Below, in pieces: positions 25,800 to 35,706 of a DNA stretch of 64,000 bases. Position numbers and translations under genes: made by a program. Within the stretch, counting starts at the first letter, position 1, and each line of letters opens with the position of its first letter. The notes below the pieces were generated by a model. The model was not told the DNA's origin, did not search any database, and saw only the letters and a program-made list of their open reading frames with translations. Origin of the DNA: Flavobacterium hibisci (GTDB taxonomy: Bacteria > Bacteroidota > Bacteroidia > Flavobacteriales > Flavobacteriaceae); assembly GCF_020026925.1 (NCBI RefSeq), contig NZ_JAIQDW010000002.1:1-64000 (forward strand), written 5' to 3'.

Positions 25800-27767
25800 T
25801 TATTGAAAGAAATTCCAAACTAAACCAAAGCGGATAGTAAAATCGCGATATGGGTTATTTGGAGCTGAATAATAATTGCTTTCGCCAAAAGTCGAATTAA
25901 AATGCTCTGCTTTTAAATAAATTCTGGTCTGGCGAATTTTTGCATTCAGGAAAAAATCAAAAGTTGGATAACCTCCTATCTTTTTAGTGTTCTGAACAAA
26001 CATTTCTGCCACTACTGGATTGTAATCATTTGCATAGTATTTTGTAAAGTAATTAAAAATAATTCCGGTTTGGATAAACAGTGCCTTATCAAAGAAATAG
26101 GCCGAATAATAAAACGTATTTCTGGTTACAAAATCCGGAACATTTAAAATCAGTGCTGATTGTGTTACCTTCTGATATAAAAAGGTATTATCGAAACCAA
26201 AATCCCCAAATTTAAATTCTCTGTTTGCTTTTACGGATAAATAGTTAATTGTGTTCCCGTATTGCGCCGGATTTACGATTTGAGTTCTGCTTTCTTTTTG
26301 TTCAGGCGTTGCGACATCTTCAAAATACAAATGATCGTTTAATACAGAATACTGAGCCTCCCCATTAAGCCATGGTGTATAAATTTTTCCGCTGAACGAA
26401 TTAATTTTTTCATTTTTAAAATCTTTCCCCCAATTATACTGTACATAACTGCTTTGGTAAAGTTCATAATTATTATTGGGCAGTTTGCTTATGTTTTGGT
26501 AACGAAAATCAAACTGAATTTTTTCGTTTAAATTATATCGCAGCTTAGCATCTAAATCTGAAATGGTTTCTTTTGTAATAGACCTTGTCAATAAAAACCT
26601 TCCGTTCCATTTGTTTTTTTGATATTCATACTGCCCTCCAATATTATTAACCTGTCTGTATAAATTGTCATTAACAGCGACATTTCCTTCCTCATCAAGA
26701 ATAATACGGTAATATTTATAATTTGAACGGTAATCATCAATGAAAAAATTAAATTTCCCAAGCAGTACATTCTCATAAGTCAACCCTGCTTTATTATACA
26801 GTTTTTCAAAACGGGTTTGATCCTTAATGTTACTTGTAACGTACGATTCCCCAAATCGCTCTACTAATGTATTTTCTACTGTTGATAAAACTGTAGGCTG
26901 TTTGTATTCAAAAAATTTATTTTCAAAATTAAACTGGTGCGTAACGTATAAATTATTGCTTGCTTGTTTAGGATTTATCCTGAATGCATGATCAAAAAAC
27001 AGCCTTTTCCCTTTTAAGAAAGATTCGGCATCAGTAAGATAAACCTCCAGTCGCTGACGATTTGTAAAAGTTGGATCCCCGCTTTCAAAATCATCAGGCG
27101 TTGTAATACCTCCATTTTCTTCATTTAAAACATCCTGGTAGGTATAATGGGTATATAAAACATAACGTTTATCCGTTGTATTATAACTTGCTCCAATCCT
27201 GAAATTTCCAATACTGGTTAACTGGTTAATATATTTCCCTTCTGATCGCAAACCCCTGTAAGCTGCAAAAAAATTGAGATTTTTTGAAGTATTCAGGGTA
27301 ATGAAAGAATCTACATTTTGTCCTTTCCCAATAGAGGTATTAAAAAACAATTCTGTCAGTGGTGTTGCTACATGGTAGTAACGAATATCACTGGCACTCA
27401 TAAAATTAAAATGCTTTCCCTGAAAACCCATATCAGGATAAGGAGAAAAATCAGTCAGGCTGTATTGCAATACATTATAGGTTTGCCCAATATTAGAAAA
27501 AGGCAAAAGTCCGAAATTATCTCTTCTAAGGTAATTTTGTCTATAGGCACTCTTTATCGTTAAAGAAGTATCTACAATAGTCGTATCATGTTCTATCGTA
27601 ACAATTTGATATTGCTCAATCTTAGCTACAAGCGCTTTTTTCTTTTTTACAGTATCCGTAATACTTGAATATTGCGAATTCATATCTAAATTCTTTTTAG
27701 GAGTTACTTCCTGAGAAAACAATAAAGAAGGCAGAACTAACAGATATAGAAAAAAAAGTATTCTCAT
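25800..27767 (-). CDS. Putative outer-membrane porin
   Basis: 655 residues from the ATG at 27767 (MRILFFLYLLVLPSLLFSQ, a clear signal peptide); the longer frame to 27797 has no support. The rest is a chain of alternating aromatic beta strands, for example YVLYTHYTYQDV and FDFFLNAKIRQTRIYLKAEHF, and the protein ends WNFFQ with aromatic residues near the C terminus, as expected for a beta-barrel. It resembles the large putative-porin family common in Bacteroidota. What it lets through is unknown. A SusC/D pair lies upstream on the same strand, but a perfect terminator (27919-27950) separates them. Confidence 0.75.
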   Translation of the reverse strand: MRILFFLYLLVLPSLLFSQEVTPKKNLDMNSQYSSITDTVKKKKALVAKIEQYQIVTIEHDTTIVDTSLTIKSAYRQNYLRRDNFGLLPFSNIGQTYNVLQYSLTDFSPYPDMGFQGKHFNFMSASDIRYYHVATPLTELFFNTSIGKGQNVDSFITLNTSKNLNFFAAYRGLRSEGKYINQLTSIGNFRIGASYNTTDKRYVLYTHYTYQDVLNEENGGITTPDDFESGDPTFTNRQRLEVYLTDAESFLKGKRLFFDHAFRINPKQASNNLYVTHQFNFENKFFEYKQPTVLSTVENTLVERFGESYVTSNIKDQTRFEKLYNKAGLTYENVLLGKFNFFIDDYRSNYKYYRIILDEEGNVAVNDNLYRQVNNIGGQYEYQKNKWNGRFLLTRSITKETISDLDAKLRYNLNEKIQFDFRYQNISKLPNNNYELYQSSYVQYNWGKDFKNEKINSFSGKIYTPWLNGEAQYSVLNDHLYFEDVATPEQKESRTQIVNPAQYGNTINYLSVKANREFKFGDFGFDNTFLYQKVTQSALILNVPDFVTRNTFYYSAYFFDKALFIQTGIIFNYFTKYYANDYNPVVAEMFVQNTKKIGGYPTFDFFLNAKIRQTRIYLKAEHFNSTFGESNYYSAPNNPYRDFTIRFGLVWNFFQ

Positions 27768-27918
27768 TTTATAGCGTATGTATGTGTAATGATTCAATAA
27801 AATTGCTAAAGCAAAGGTAAATTATAAAAACGATTAGACACTTAATAAATTATAGATTTGCATTGCAAATATAAGTCAAAGCTTAAATTATTACTAAGTT
27901 TACTTAATACAATAAAAA

Positions 27919-27953
27919 AAACCGAATTTGAAATTCATCAAATTCGGTTTTTA
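27919..27953 (-). terminator. Terminator after the first SusD gene
   Basis: A 13-bp perfect stem (AAACCGAATTTGA with TCAAATTCGGTTT) has a 6-nt loop, and on the reverse strand it is followed by TTTTTTATTG. It lies about 20 bp past the SusD stop at 27971 and separates this pair from the porin gene. Confidence 0.85.
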
Positions 27954-27970
27954 AACTAATTACAAAATAT

Positions 27971-29404
27971 TTATCTACCGTCATTTACTGATGGTTCAAT
28001 AAATGGATTAGCATCAATTTCGGCCTGAGGAATTTTAAGGAAAAATTTCTTGTCATCCACCGTTAAATTAGCAGCTGCTCCTACTCTATGATTGCCTGTT
28101 CTGGTAATACCCCTTCTTAAACGTTTTGCATCAAACCATTCTATTCCATTTTCAGCATACAATTCTTTACGTCTTTCAACTAAAATTTCATCTAGAAGAG
28201 CAGCTCCAGTATTTGTAGATTTCACAGCATTGACATCTCTGTTTTTTTGCAAAATGTATAATAAATCATGAGCAGGAGATGTTTCACCTTGCATGTATTT
28301 AGCTTCTACCTCAATTAAAATCATTTCAGGAGTTCTTATAATTGCATTATCTCCATCAAAACTAAATTTAAATTTAGTTGTTATCCAATATCTAAAATCG
28401 TTAATATTGGTAATTGTAGCGCTTTTTCTTTGAAATCTGGCACGAACATCTGTTGTAGAAAACAAACTAACGAATTCTCTGTTAACATAGGTAGCTGAAT
28501 ATGATGTCGTTAAATGATCAGTCATGGAAGCTGGTGCATTATAATAATAATTTGATTGGTCAACACTTTGAGCACTACCCCAAATCCATTCTGTGTTTTC
28601 AATATTATCGAAACCTGTACTATATTGAGCTGCATTTAATACTGCTGTTGGATTACCACCATAAGCAGCGATTGCAGCCTCCTCAGCTTCCTGCCATTTA
28701 CCCATTACCTGATAAACTTGTGCCAAAATAGCATTAGCTACGTTTTTATTAATATATGATTTACCTAACCTATCTTCAGTTAATCCAGCGACAGCTTTTT
28801 TAAGATCCTCTACTATAAAATTATAAACCTCACCAACAGTAGACATTGGATTTCCTGTTATAGAAGTTTCCGTATAAATCGGAGGAGCAGGAAAATTAGC
28901 ATCAATAGAGTATGTAGGACAAAATTCTAATGCTAACTGATGATAGAAAAAACCTCTTAATGCATATCCGTAAGCCGCCAATTCAACTTTATCTGATTGA
29001 CCTAAAGCCGTACTTTGTTCGACTCCTTTGATTAAAACATTCGCCTGATTGATCATATAAAAACAATAATTCCATGAAAAAGTTGTTCTTCGATAAGTGG
29101 GTTCACGGTTATCATTAGCATAATCAAAACCGAACCAGTTATCAGCCTGAATTATATCATTTCCTTTTACCGATCTGGCAAAAAAGATAGAATTTAATCC
29201 TGCTGCATCTGTATTTGTGTATTGACCTCTAAATCTTCTCATAATTCCTGAGATAAAAGCCTCAACCCCTTCCCTTGTTCCAAAAACAACATTTTCAGAA
29301 ACGGCATCTGTTGGCTGCGGCTCTTCCAAAAACTCGTCGCTACACCCAGTTAACATCATCACAGCTAAAAAAGTGATGAAAATTTTTGATATAATATTTT
29401 TCAT
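27971..29404 (-). CDS. RagB/SusD-family nutrient uptake lipoprotein
   Basis: The 477-residue protein has a lipobox (MMLTGC, Cys about 21) and the SusD start SDEFLEEPQPTDAV. It has the helical TPR scaffold (for example YALRGFFYHQLALEFCPTYS) and the C-terminal signature LLDEILVERRKELYAENGIEWFDAKRLRRG. SusD proteins are surface lipoproteins that cap the SusC barrel and capture substrate. It follows the SusC gene by 10 bp. No glycosidase, peptidase or regulator gene is adjacent, so the substrate cannot be inferred. Confidence 0.93.
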   Translation of the reverse strand: MKNIISKIFITFLAVMMLTGCSDEFLEEPQPTDAVSENVVFGTREGVEAFISGIMRRFRGQYTNTDAAGLNSIFFARSVKGNDIIQADNWFGFDYANDNREPTYRRTTFSWNYCFYMINQANVLIKGVEQSTALGQSDKVELAAYGYALRGFFYHQLALEFCPTYSIDANFPAPPIYTETSITGNPMSTVGEVYNFIVEDLKKAVAGLTEDRLGKSYINKNVANAILAQVYQVMGKWQEAEEAAIAAYGGNPTAVLNAAQYSTGFDNIENTEWIWGSAQSVDQSNYYYNAPASMTDHLTTSYSATYVNREFVSLFSTTDVRARFQRKSATITNINDFRYWITTKFKFSFDGDNAIIRTPEMILIEVEAKYMQGETSPAHDLLYILQKNRDVNAVKSTNTGAALLDEILVERRKELYAENGIEWFDAKRLRRGITRTGNHRVGAAANLTVDDKKFFLKIPQAEIDANPFIEPSVNDGR

Positions 29405-29414
29405 AATTATTGTT

Positions 29415-32400
29415 TTAAAATTCCAAGTTCAATCCAAATGACAATACTCTTAAGTTATACGATCTACTGTCTGTAGTACCCGCTATACTTTGTTCCGGAT
29501 CAATTCCTTTATGTGTTTGATATGTCCATAAATTATCTGCCTGGAAGTATAATCTAAGCTTAGACAAATGAACTTTTTCAGTTAAACTTGCAGGGAAATT
29601 ATACCCAAAATTTAAAGCTTTCAATCTCACATAATCATTTTTATATAAGAAGCGCGTAGATTGTGTATTAAAATCATTGTTAGAAGCTAAAACCAATGGA
29701 ACATCAGTAATATCTCCAGGATTTTGCCATCTATTTAAGATATCAACACTAGCTACTCTGCCTGCTGACTCGAAACCTCCCATTAAACTTGCATAATTAC
29801 TGTCATATACATAAGAACCAAAACTGAAATTGAATAAAATATTCAAATCAATATTTTTATATCTGAAATAGTTTGTAAGTCCTCCAACAAAGTCTGGCAG
29901 TGACTCTTTTCCGGTATAATATCTCGTTGCTTCAGAATATAACTTAGTAGTTACTCTCTCGCCAGTAGGTTTTCCGTCAGCACCCAAAACATCCTTATAC
30001 CACATTCCATAACCTGTTGCAGGATCTACACCTGCCCAATCCTGCAAATAGAATTCATATAATGATTTTCCAACTTCCCAACGCTTTGTCCCATTGATGA
30101 ATGATGCTTGCGTTAATTCAGTAATTTCATTTTTATTCAAAGTCACATTTATATTTGAGTTCCAAATAAAATCTTTAGAAACAATATTTCTGGTATTCAC
30201 CGCAAATTCCCAACCATAATTTTTCAAACCTCCAACATTTGTTGTGACACCAGTATTTCCAGTTGATCCTGGCAATGGCTTATTATAAATCAAATCAACT
30301 GATTTTTTTTGGTAATAATCAACAGTTCCTGTAATTCTGTTATTAAAAAAACCAAAGTCAAGACCTAAATCTGTAGAAGCTGTTTTTTCCCAAGTTAACC
30401 TAATATCTGCAGCTGCCCCTAAAATCACTCCTGTATTCGCTAATTCATTCCAACCTGTTTCAAACAATTGCTGGTAAGGAAAATAATTTTGTACATTTCT
30501 TCCATCTCTTGGATCAGTATTTACTTGTAATGTTTGATTATTTCCTAATTGACCGTATGAAGCTCTTAATTTTAAAGCACTAATCGTGTTACTATCCTTC
30601 AGGAAATTTTCTTCAGATATCAACCATGACCCTCCAACAGAATAGAAGTCACCCCATCTTACAGCACTATCGAAGCGTGAGGAACCATCTCGTCTATATG
30701 AACCTTCAACAAAATACTTCTCGTTATAGTTGTATGCTAAACGTGCCAAATAACTCGAAATTCTATCTTCTGCAGTATATCCTGAAACACTAGATGGTGT
30801 AGTACTTCCTGTTAAAACATAAACTCCAGGCAAAAAGCCTTCACCCTGAGCTCCCAGCGCATCATATTTATATTGGTAAGACTCCTGTATTAAATCAGCG
30901 CTAACATTATGTAACCCAAAAGATTTTTTATAGTTTAAACTATTAATAAAGTTAACTCCGGTAGTAATATCCCTATCTTGGGTGACACGGCCTCCTGCAC
31001 TTGCAGCATAACCAACTTCATTACTAGCATATTGATACGAATCATACAAATATTTATCATAAGCTAAATTTGTCTTAAAAGTTAAATCATTTGTAATATT
31101 AAATTCTAAATAACCATTTGCCGTAAAATTATCACGTTTGTAACCAATTTTATACATATATAGCGAACCATAAGCATTTTCATTGTTAAATACTGGTCTT
31201 GTTGCATTTAACAATTGCCCTGGTACACCAGCTCCATAGTCATAAATCTTATTACCGCTTGCATCAAATACTAAATCGCCATTTCCATCATGTCTGTATA
31301 CCGGATAGATTGATGGCACGTTATATATCCACTGAATTGCACTTTGAAAACTTGACCCGCTTTGCGAAGGAAAATTCTGGTCTGAAGTAGAATAAAACAT
31401 CGTTGCTCCAGCTTTCATCCAATTATTAATCTTGCTGTCAACACTCAAACGCGATGTTATACGCTCGAATTTAGATGTAACTACATTACCTTCCTGGTTT
31501 AAATAATTGGCATTAAATGAATATCTTGTATCACTACTACCACCTGAAAATGACAATGTATGTTCTTGTCGTACTGCAGCATCATTTAACAGTAAATCTT
31601 CCCAATCAGTATCCCATTTTTTATTTGTAGAAACCAAATTACCATTTGCATCAACAGGAACTGCTACATTATAAGGATTATATCCTAAATTTGCTATTAA
31701 GTTAGTAGAAGCGTTCTGACCTGCTAAAGCAGAATTTTGTCCTGAGACATATTGATTAGCATTTCTGATTCCTTCCCAGCTTAGTTTCATGTAGTCATCT
31801 GTACCTAATCTTTTATGCAAAGGAACGGCATTATTTGCAAAACCCACTAATGTATTAAAACTAACTTGTGGCGCACTATTATATTTACCTCTTTTGGTTG
31901 TAATTAGAATAACCCCATTTGCTCCTCTGGATCCATATAACGAGGTAGAAGCTGCGTCTTTCAAAACACTCATACTCTCAATTTGATCTGAACTTATTGT
32001 ATTGATATTTCCGTTAAAAGGTGCTCCATCAACAACAATTAGAGGCTCAGCAGACGCATTAATAGAATTAACACCACGTATGCGAATAACGGGATTTTCA
32101 CCTGGCATACCACTTGGCGCAATAATATTAACCCCTGCAACACTTCCTTGTAATGCCGTCATTACGTTAGTTGCTTGTTGCTTTTCCAAAACATCAGCAC
32201 TAAGTGTTGCAACAGAACCAACAATTTCCTTAGCCTTCTGCTTACCATAAGCAACAACAACAACTTCATCTAATGTCTTAGTAGAAGATTCCAGTGCTAC
32301 ATTCAATTTATCTGATGTTCCCACAATAACTTGTTTATCTTCCATTCCAACATATGAAAAAACTAATACATCTCCTGTTTTAGCTTTGATAGCATATCCT

Positions 32401-32573
32401 CCATCAAAATCTGTTTGCGTACTAGTGTTTGTTCCCTTAACAACAATATTTACACCGGGAATGGCAAGTCCGCCATCTGTTACTACTCCGGAGATTGTTT
32501 TCTCTTGTGCAAAAGAAAACTGCATAGATAACGCTATAAATAGCGTAAAAATCCATTGTAATTTCAATTTCAT
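29415..32573 (-). CDS. SusC/RagA-family TonB-linked outer-membrane transporter
   Basis: The 1052-residue protein has a signal peptide (ending FSFAQ), then a carboxypeptidase-like beta-sandwich domain (about 25-100, TISGVVTDGGLAIPGVNIVV) and a TonB-box-like stretch (LDEVVVVAYG). The plug has the SusC signature (SVLKDAASTSLYGSRGANGV), and a 22-strand-type barrel ends LSFGLNLEF. There is no STN signalling domain, unlike the SusC at 48530. With the SusD behind it, it forms a TonB-driven importer for a glycan or peptide of unknown identity. Length is normal for the family. Confidence 0.94.
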   Translation of the reverse strand: MKLKLQWIFTLFIALSMQFSFAQEKTISGVVTDGGLAIPGVNIVVKGTNTSTQTDFDGGYAIKAKTGDVLVFSYVGMEDKQVIVGTSDKLNVALESSTKTLDEVVVVAYGKQKAKEIVGSVATLSADVLEKQQATNVMTALQGSVAGVNIIAPSGMPGENPVIRIRGVNSINASAEPLIVVDGAPFNGNINTISSDQIESMSVLKDAASTSLYGSRGANGVILITTKRGKYNSAPQVSFNTLVGFANNAVPLHKRLGTDDYMKLSWEGIRNANQYVSGQNSALAGQNASTNLIANLGYNPYNVAVPVDANGNLVSTNKKWDTDWEDLLLNDAAVRQEHTLSFSGGSSDTRYSFNANYLNQEGNVVTSKFERITSRLSVDSKINNWMKAGATMFYSTSDQNFPSQSGSSFQSAIQWIYNVPSIYPVYRHDGNGDLVFDASGNKIYDYGAGVPGQLLNATRPVFNNENAYGSLYMYKIGYKRDNFTANGYLEFNITNDLTFKTNLAYDKYLYDSYQYASNEVGYAASAGGRVTQDRDITTGVNFINSLNYKKSFGLHNVSADLIQESYQYKYDALGAQGEGFLPGVYVLTGSTTPSSVSGYTAEDRISSYLARLAYNYNEKYFVEGSYRRDGSSRFDSAVRWGDFYSVGGSWLISEENFLKDSNTISALKLRASYGQLGNNQTLQVNTDPRDGRNVQNYFPYQQLFETGWNELANTGVILGAAADIRLTWEKTASTDLGLDFGFFNNRITGTVDYYQKKSVDLIYNKPLPGSTGNTGVTTNVGGLKNYGWEFAVNTRNIVSKDFIWNSNINVTLNKNEITELTQASFINGTKRWEVGKSLYEFYLQDWAGVDPATGYGMWYKDVLGADGKPTGERVTTKLYSEATRYYTGKESLPDFVGGLTNYFRYKNIDLNILFNFSFGSYVYDSNYASLMGGFESAGRVASVDILNRWQNPGDITDVPLVLASNNDFNTQSTRFLYKNDYVRLKALNFGYNFPASLTEKVHLSKLRLYFQADNLWTYQTHKGIDPEQSIAGTTDSRSYNLRVLSFGLNLEF

Positions 32574-33148
32574 CTTAATTTATTTTGAATTAGTAAGATG
32601 TAAAAATCTTAATTATTTATTAAAATAACAAATATCAATTACGTTTTTTATTGAAATAACTTTAAAGAACTCAAACTTTAATTAAATAAAATCAACTAAA
32701 AACAGTTAAAAACGAGATATTTTTCAATAAAACGGAAAAGAAAGTTATGTCTTACTTTTTTAAATTAACACTAAGTTAACAACGATTTAATTTTTAAATT
32801 TTAAATTTTTTATAACATTTTAATAATTTTTAGTGATTTTCCCAAATTAACTCCACAGCTATTTTATTTTTAAAACAGCATCAAATTGTTAAAAAAGTAT
32901 TATAAATTAATTACGGTGTTTTAAAAAAAAATTACTTGATGAGCATGTTTTTTATTCTATAAGTAATTTTTTCATCAGTAATTCATACCGCTAACAAGAA
33001 AAATCTTTATTAAAAAATAATCTCTTTTCTTAGAATATGTCATCATTTCCTCCCTCACTTGACATTTTTATAAATTCCAGCTAACTGATTCGCAACTCTA
33101 TAAAACAATGATTTATTTCAAGATGTATCGTTTTAATTATAAAAAATA
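32574..33148. other. AT-rich intergenic region between divergent genes
   Basis: About 575 bp of extremely AT-rich sequence holds the unresolved promoter of the SusC gene (reverse strand). I see no clear TAnnTTTG/TTG pair facing SusC, no ORF of interest and no strong hairpin. Confidence 0.4.
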
Positions 33149-33156
33149 TATTTTTG
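33149..33156 (+). promoter_or_regulatory. -7 promoter motif of rnhB
   Basis: TATTTTTG matches the TAnnTTTG consensus of Bacteroidota sigma-A promoters. It overlaps the TTG codon at 33154 that would be the first start in frame, so translation must begin later, at the ATG at 33175, with a leader of about 15-20 nt. Confidence 0.6.
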
Positions 33157-33174
33157 CTACTTAAAACTATAAGA

Positions 33175-33843
33175 ATGCTTCAGAAAAATTTTTCAGGATA
33201 TGTTTTCGAAACTGGCACCGATGAAGCCGGGCGAGGTTGCCTGGCAGGTCCTGTTACTGCTGCAGCTGTAATTTTACCTGCCGATTTTGAGCACTCATTT
33301 TTAAATGACAGTAAGCAGTTATCTGAAAAAATAAGGGAATCCTTAAAACCGATTATCGAAGAAAAAGCAGTTTGTTTCGCCGTAACACATTTACATCCGG
33401 ATGAAATCGACGAAATTAATATCCTGAATGCTTCGATGAAAGGAATGCAGGAATGTATTTTGAAATTAAAACAAACACCCGAGTTTATCATTGTTGACGG
33501 TAATCGTTCACTGAATGCAAAATTAGGCCTGAAAAATACTTTTGGAAGACAGTTTTCTGCTACTGAAATTGAGTTATTAAAATCAATTCCAAATCAAAGC
33601 ATTATAAAAGGTGATTCAAAGTTTTTAAGCATCGCTGCAGCTTCTGTACTGGCAAAAACATACCGTGATGAATTTATGAACGAAATTCACAAAGAATTCC
33701 CGATGTATAACTGGAAACAAAACAAAGGTTATCCAACCAAAGAACATCGCGAAGCCATAAAAAAATACGGAACTACAAAATACCACCGAATGAGCTTCAG
33801 GCTCTTGCCGGAGCAATTGGAACTGGATTTTTTTGAGGTATAA
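33175..33843 (+). CDS. rnhB: Ribonuclease HII
   Basis: 222 residues from the ATG at 33175. RNase HII removes RNA from RNA-DNA hybrids and single ribonucleotides from DNA. The active-site motif [14 protein letters not shown] gives Asp16 and Glu17. Further conserved parts are FIIVDGNRS (third acidic residue), [21 protein letters not shown] with the fourth Asp, and [13 protein letters not shown]. Length is normal. The upstream TTG start at 33154 is rejected because it lies in the promoter motif. It is transcribed toward the SnoaL-like gene. Confidence 0.95.
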   Translation: MLQKNFSGYVFETGTDEAGRGCLAGPVTAAAVILPADFEHSFLNDSKQLSEKIRESLKPIIEEKAVCFAVTHLHPDEIDEINILNASMKGMQECILKLKQTPEFIIVDGNRSLNAKLGLKNTFGRQFSATEIELLKSIPNQSIIKGDSKFLSIAAASVLAKTYRDEFMNEIHKEFPMYNWKQNKGYPTKEHREAIKKYGTTKYHRMSFRLLPEQLELDFFEV

Positions 33844-33929
33844 AAAAAGTACTTGCTGTGTTTTTTTAATCAAAATGATGCATTTTTTACCCTACGAATA
33901 CTGATTATTCTTTTAAATTTACGTATCCA

Positions 33930-34781
33930 TTATTTTTTGCTCTTCAGAAATTCAGCAAATTGTTTGGTGTCAAAATAAAAAGGCGTGATCCCAGTAATTT
34001 TTCCGTTTTTCAAATCAAAATGTTCGGAGATTGGCATCGAAAGTGACTTACCTGATTTTTTTGCCTTGCAGTTTATGGTAAAATAAACAATGACCTCATT
34101 TTTGGAAGCATCACTAAAATAAACAGGTTCTTTTTCTATCTGCAAATCAAAGAATTCAGCTGATTTTGCAAACATTTTAGTCCATTGATCAAAACCTTTA
34201 TACGTTCCGCCGTATGGAAGTCCTGTTGCCTGGTTGTAAACTGCACCGTCTTCGATTAAAGAAGCTATCGCATTGAAATCTTTAGTTTTAAAAAGGCTTT
34301 CAAAATATTTTTCAACTACTTTCAAATTATCAGCTTCCAGATTCTTTAAAACATCCGCCTCTGACAAGGTTGCATCTTTGTTCCAGAAACTAATTATCTT
34401 ACTGATTTGACCTTTTCCGTTTAATCGGGCAAACTCACGGCCTCCCATTATCAGTTTATTTTTAGAATCCTGGATTTTCCAGTCCCAGCTTACATAATTG
34501 TCTTTTACGATTTTTGGTTCTGATGTCAATACAGCATCCGGATATTTTTTATAAAATTCATTAATCACATTATTAAATGCAGTAATACCTTTTACTGAAG
34601 CTGAAGGATCTTCAAAAGTACTGTCGTCAAGCCAGATTGTTTTTATCATTTTTAATCTTGCATCGCTGTTACGCTCCTGCCATATCTTTTCATACATCGT
34701 AACCGGATATAATTTATCCTTTTTTTGAGCCAAAATCCCATTACAAATAAAAAGCAAACAGATAAAGTAAATTTTTCTCAT
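33930..34781 (-). CDS. Exported protein with two SnoaL/NTF2-like domains
   Basis: The 283-residue protein has a signal peptide (MRKIYFICLLFICNGILAQ) and two SnoaL-like halves. The first is about residues 28-135 (ARLKMIKTIWLDDSTFEDPS to ISKIISFWNKDA) and the second about 150-283 (VEKYFESLFKTKDFNAIASL to ITGITPFYFDTKQFAEFL). Tandem copies of this fold in one exported chain are unusual. No catalytic residues can be named. It is the last gene of the reverse cluster with lipB, a Crp-like regulator and an SDR, and a gap of 122 bp may hold its own promoter. Confidence 0.75.
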   Translation of the reverse strand: MRKIYFICLLFICNGILAQKKDKLYPVTMYEKIWQERNSDARLKMIKTIWLDDSTFEDPSASVKGITAFNNVINEFYKKYPDAVLTSEPKIVKDNYVSWDWKIQDSKNKLIMGGREFARLNGKGQISKIISFWNKDATLSEADVLKNLEADNLKVVEKYFESLFKTKDFNAIASLIEDGAVYNQATGLPYGGTYKGFDQWTKMFAKSAEFFDLQIEKEPVYFSDASKNEVIVYFTINCKAKKSGKSLSMPISEHFDLKNGKITGITPFYFDTKQFAEFLKSKK

Positions 34782-34903
34782 AAGTCAGACAAGTTTGATT
34801 GATAGAAGATTATAAGCATGAATAATCTCAAATTTACCACAAATACCGGGAAGAATTGCAACAAATCAGTAAATTAACTTTTAAATCCTGTATCCATAAA
34901 AAA

Positions 34904-35644
34904 TTAGCTAACACTATTTATTTTTTTGAAAGCAAATTTGGGCGCTAATCTGTAAATAAAATAGAGCAGCTTCACTTTCGAAACCCTGATTTCAGTTTTG
35001 TTGCTGCTGATTCCTTTTAGCATTTCAGAAACCGCTTTCTCAGGTGTTATTGCTATTTTAGGAGGATTTCCATCGTGCCATGGCGTATCAACTACCGGAA
35101 ATAGCACTTCTATGACCTGAATATTTTCGCCTCTAAGCTGATATCTTAAAACTTGTGTGAAAGAATGTAATGCCGCTTTTGCCGAATTATAAAAAGTATA
35201 AACCGCTCTTGGCACATACACCAAACCTGTTGTAATATTTATGATTTTCGAATGACTGTTCTGAATTAATACCGGATATAATAATTTAGTCAGGCGAAGC
35301 GGGGCAATAAAATTTGTGCAAATCTCTTTATTCAGATTTTCCAAAGCTAAGACATCTTCAATAAAATTGTTTTTAGTTACAATTGCGGCATTATTGATCA
35401 AAACATTCGCTTCAGGATGATTTTCTATAATCCAGTGTGCGAAAGATTTACATTCTGTTTCCTGAGCTATATCACAATGATAAATAATTAAATCGGGCAA
35501 TTGTTTTTGTGCAGCAGCAAGTTTCTCCAGTGAGCGACCACAAGCAATTATTTTATTACCCTTTTTGATAAGCTGTGTGCACATTTCGAATCCAATACCA
35601 GAACTTCCGCCGGTAATGATAACAGTACTATTTAAGATTTCCAT
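34904..35644 (-). CDS. Short-chain dehydrogenase/reductase
   Basis: The 246-residue protein has the SDR cofactor motif TGGSSGIG (residues 11-18), NNAA (84-87) and the catalytic YNSAK (Tyr152, Lys156). The usual catalytic Ser is replaced by Thr (NITTG, 138-139), a known conservative change. The downstream EVLFPVVDTPWHDG resembles the DltE-like branch. NAD(P)H-dependent reduction of an unknown carbonyl compound is the expected reaction. It lies 62 bp after a Crp/Fnr-like regulator that may control it. Confidence 0.87.
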   Translation of the reverse strand: MEILNSTVIITGGSSGIGFEMCTQLIKKGNKIIACGRSLEKLAAAQKQLPDLIIYHCDIAQETECKSFAHWIIENHPEANVLINNAAIVTKNNFIEDVLALENLNKEICTNFIAPLRLTKLLYPVLIQNSHSKIINITTGLVYVPRAVYTFYNSAKAALHSFTQVLRYQLRGENIQVIEVLFPVVDTPWHDGNPPKIAITPEKAVSEMLKGISSNKTEIRVSKVKLLYFIYRLAPKFAFKKINSVS

Positions 35645-35706
35645 AATTGTTTTTTAAATTATGAATCAAAAATAGTTTACTACCTAAAGGCATGCATTGA
35701 CCTATG

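Noticed and set aside
33154..33174. TTG start of rnhB
   Set aside because: It lies inside the -7 promoter element; the ATG at 33175 gives the normal protein.
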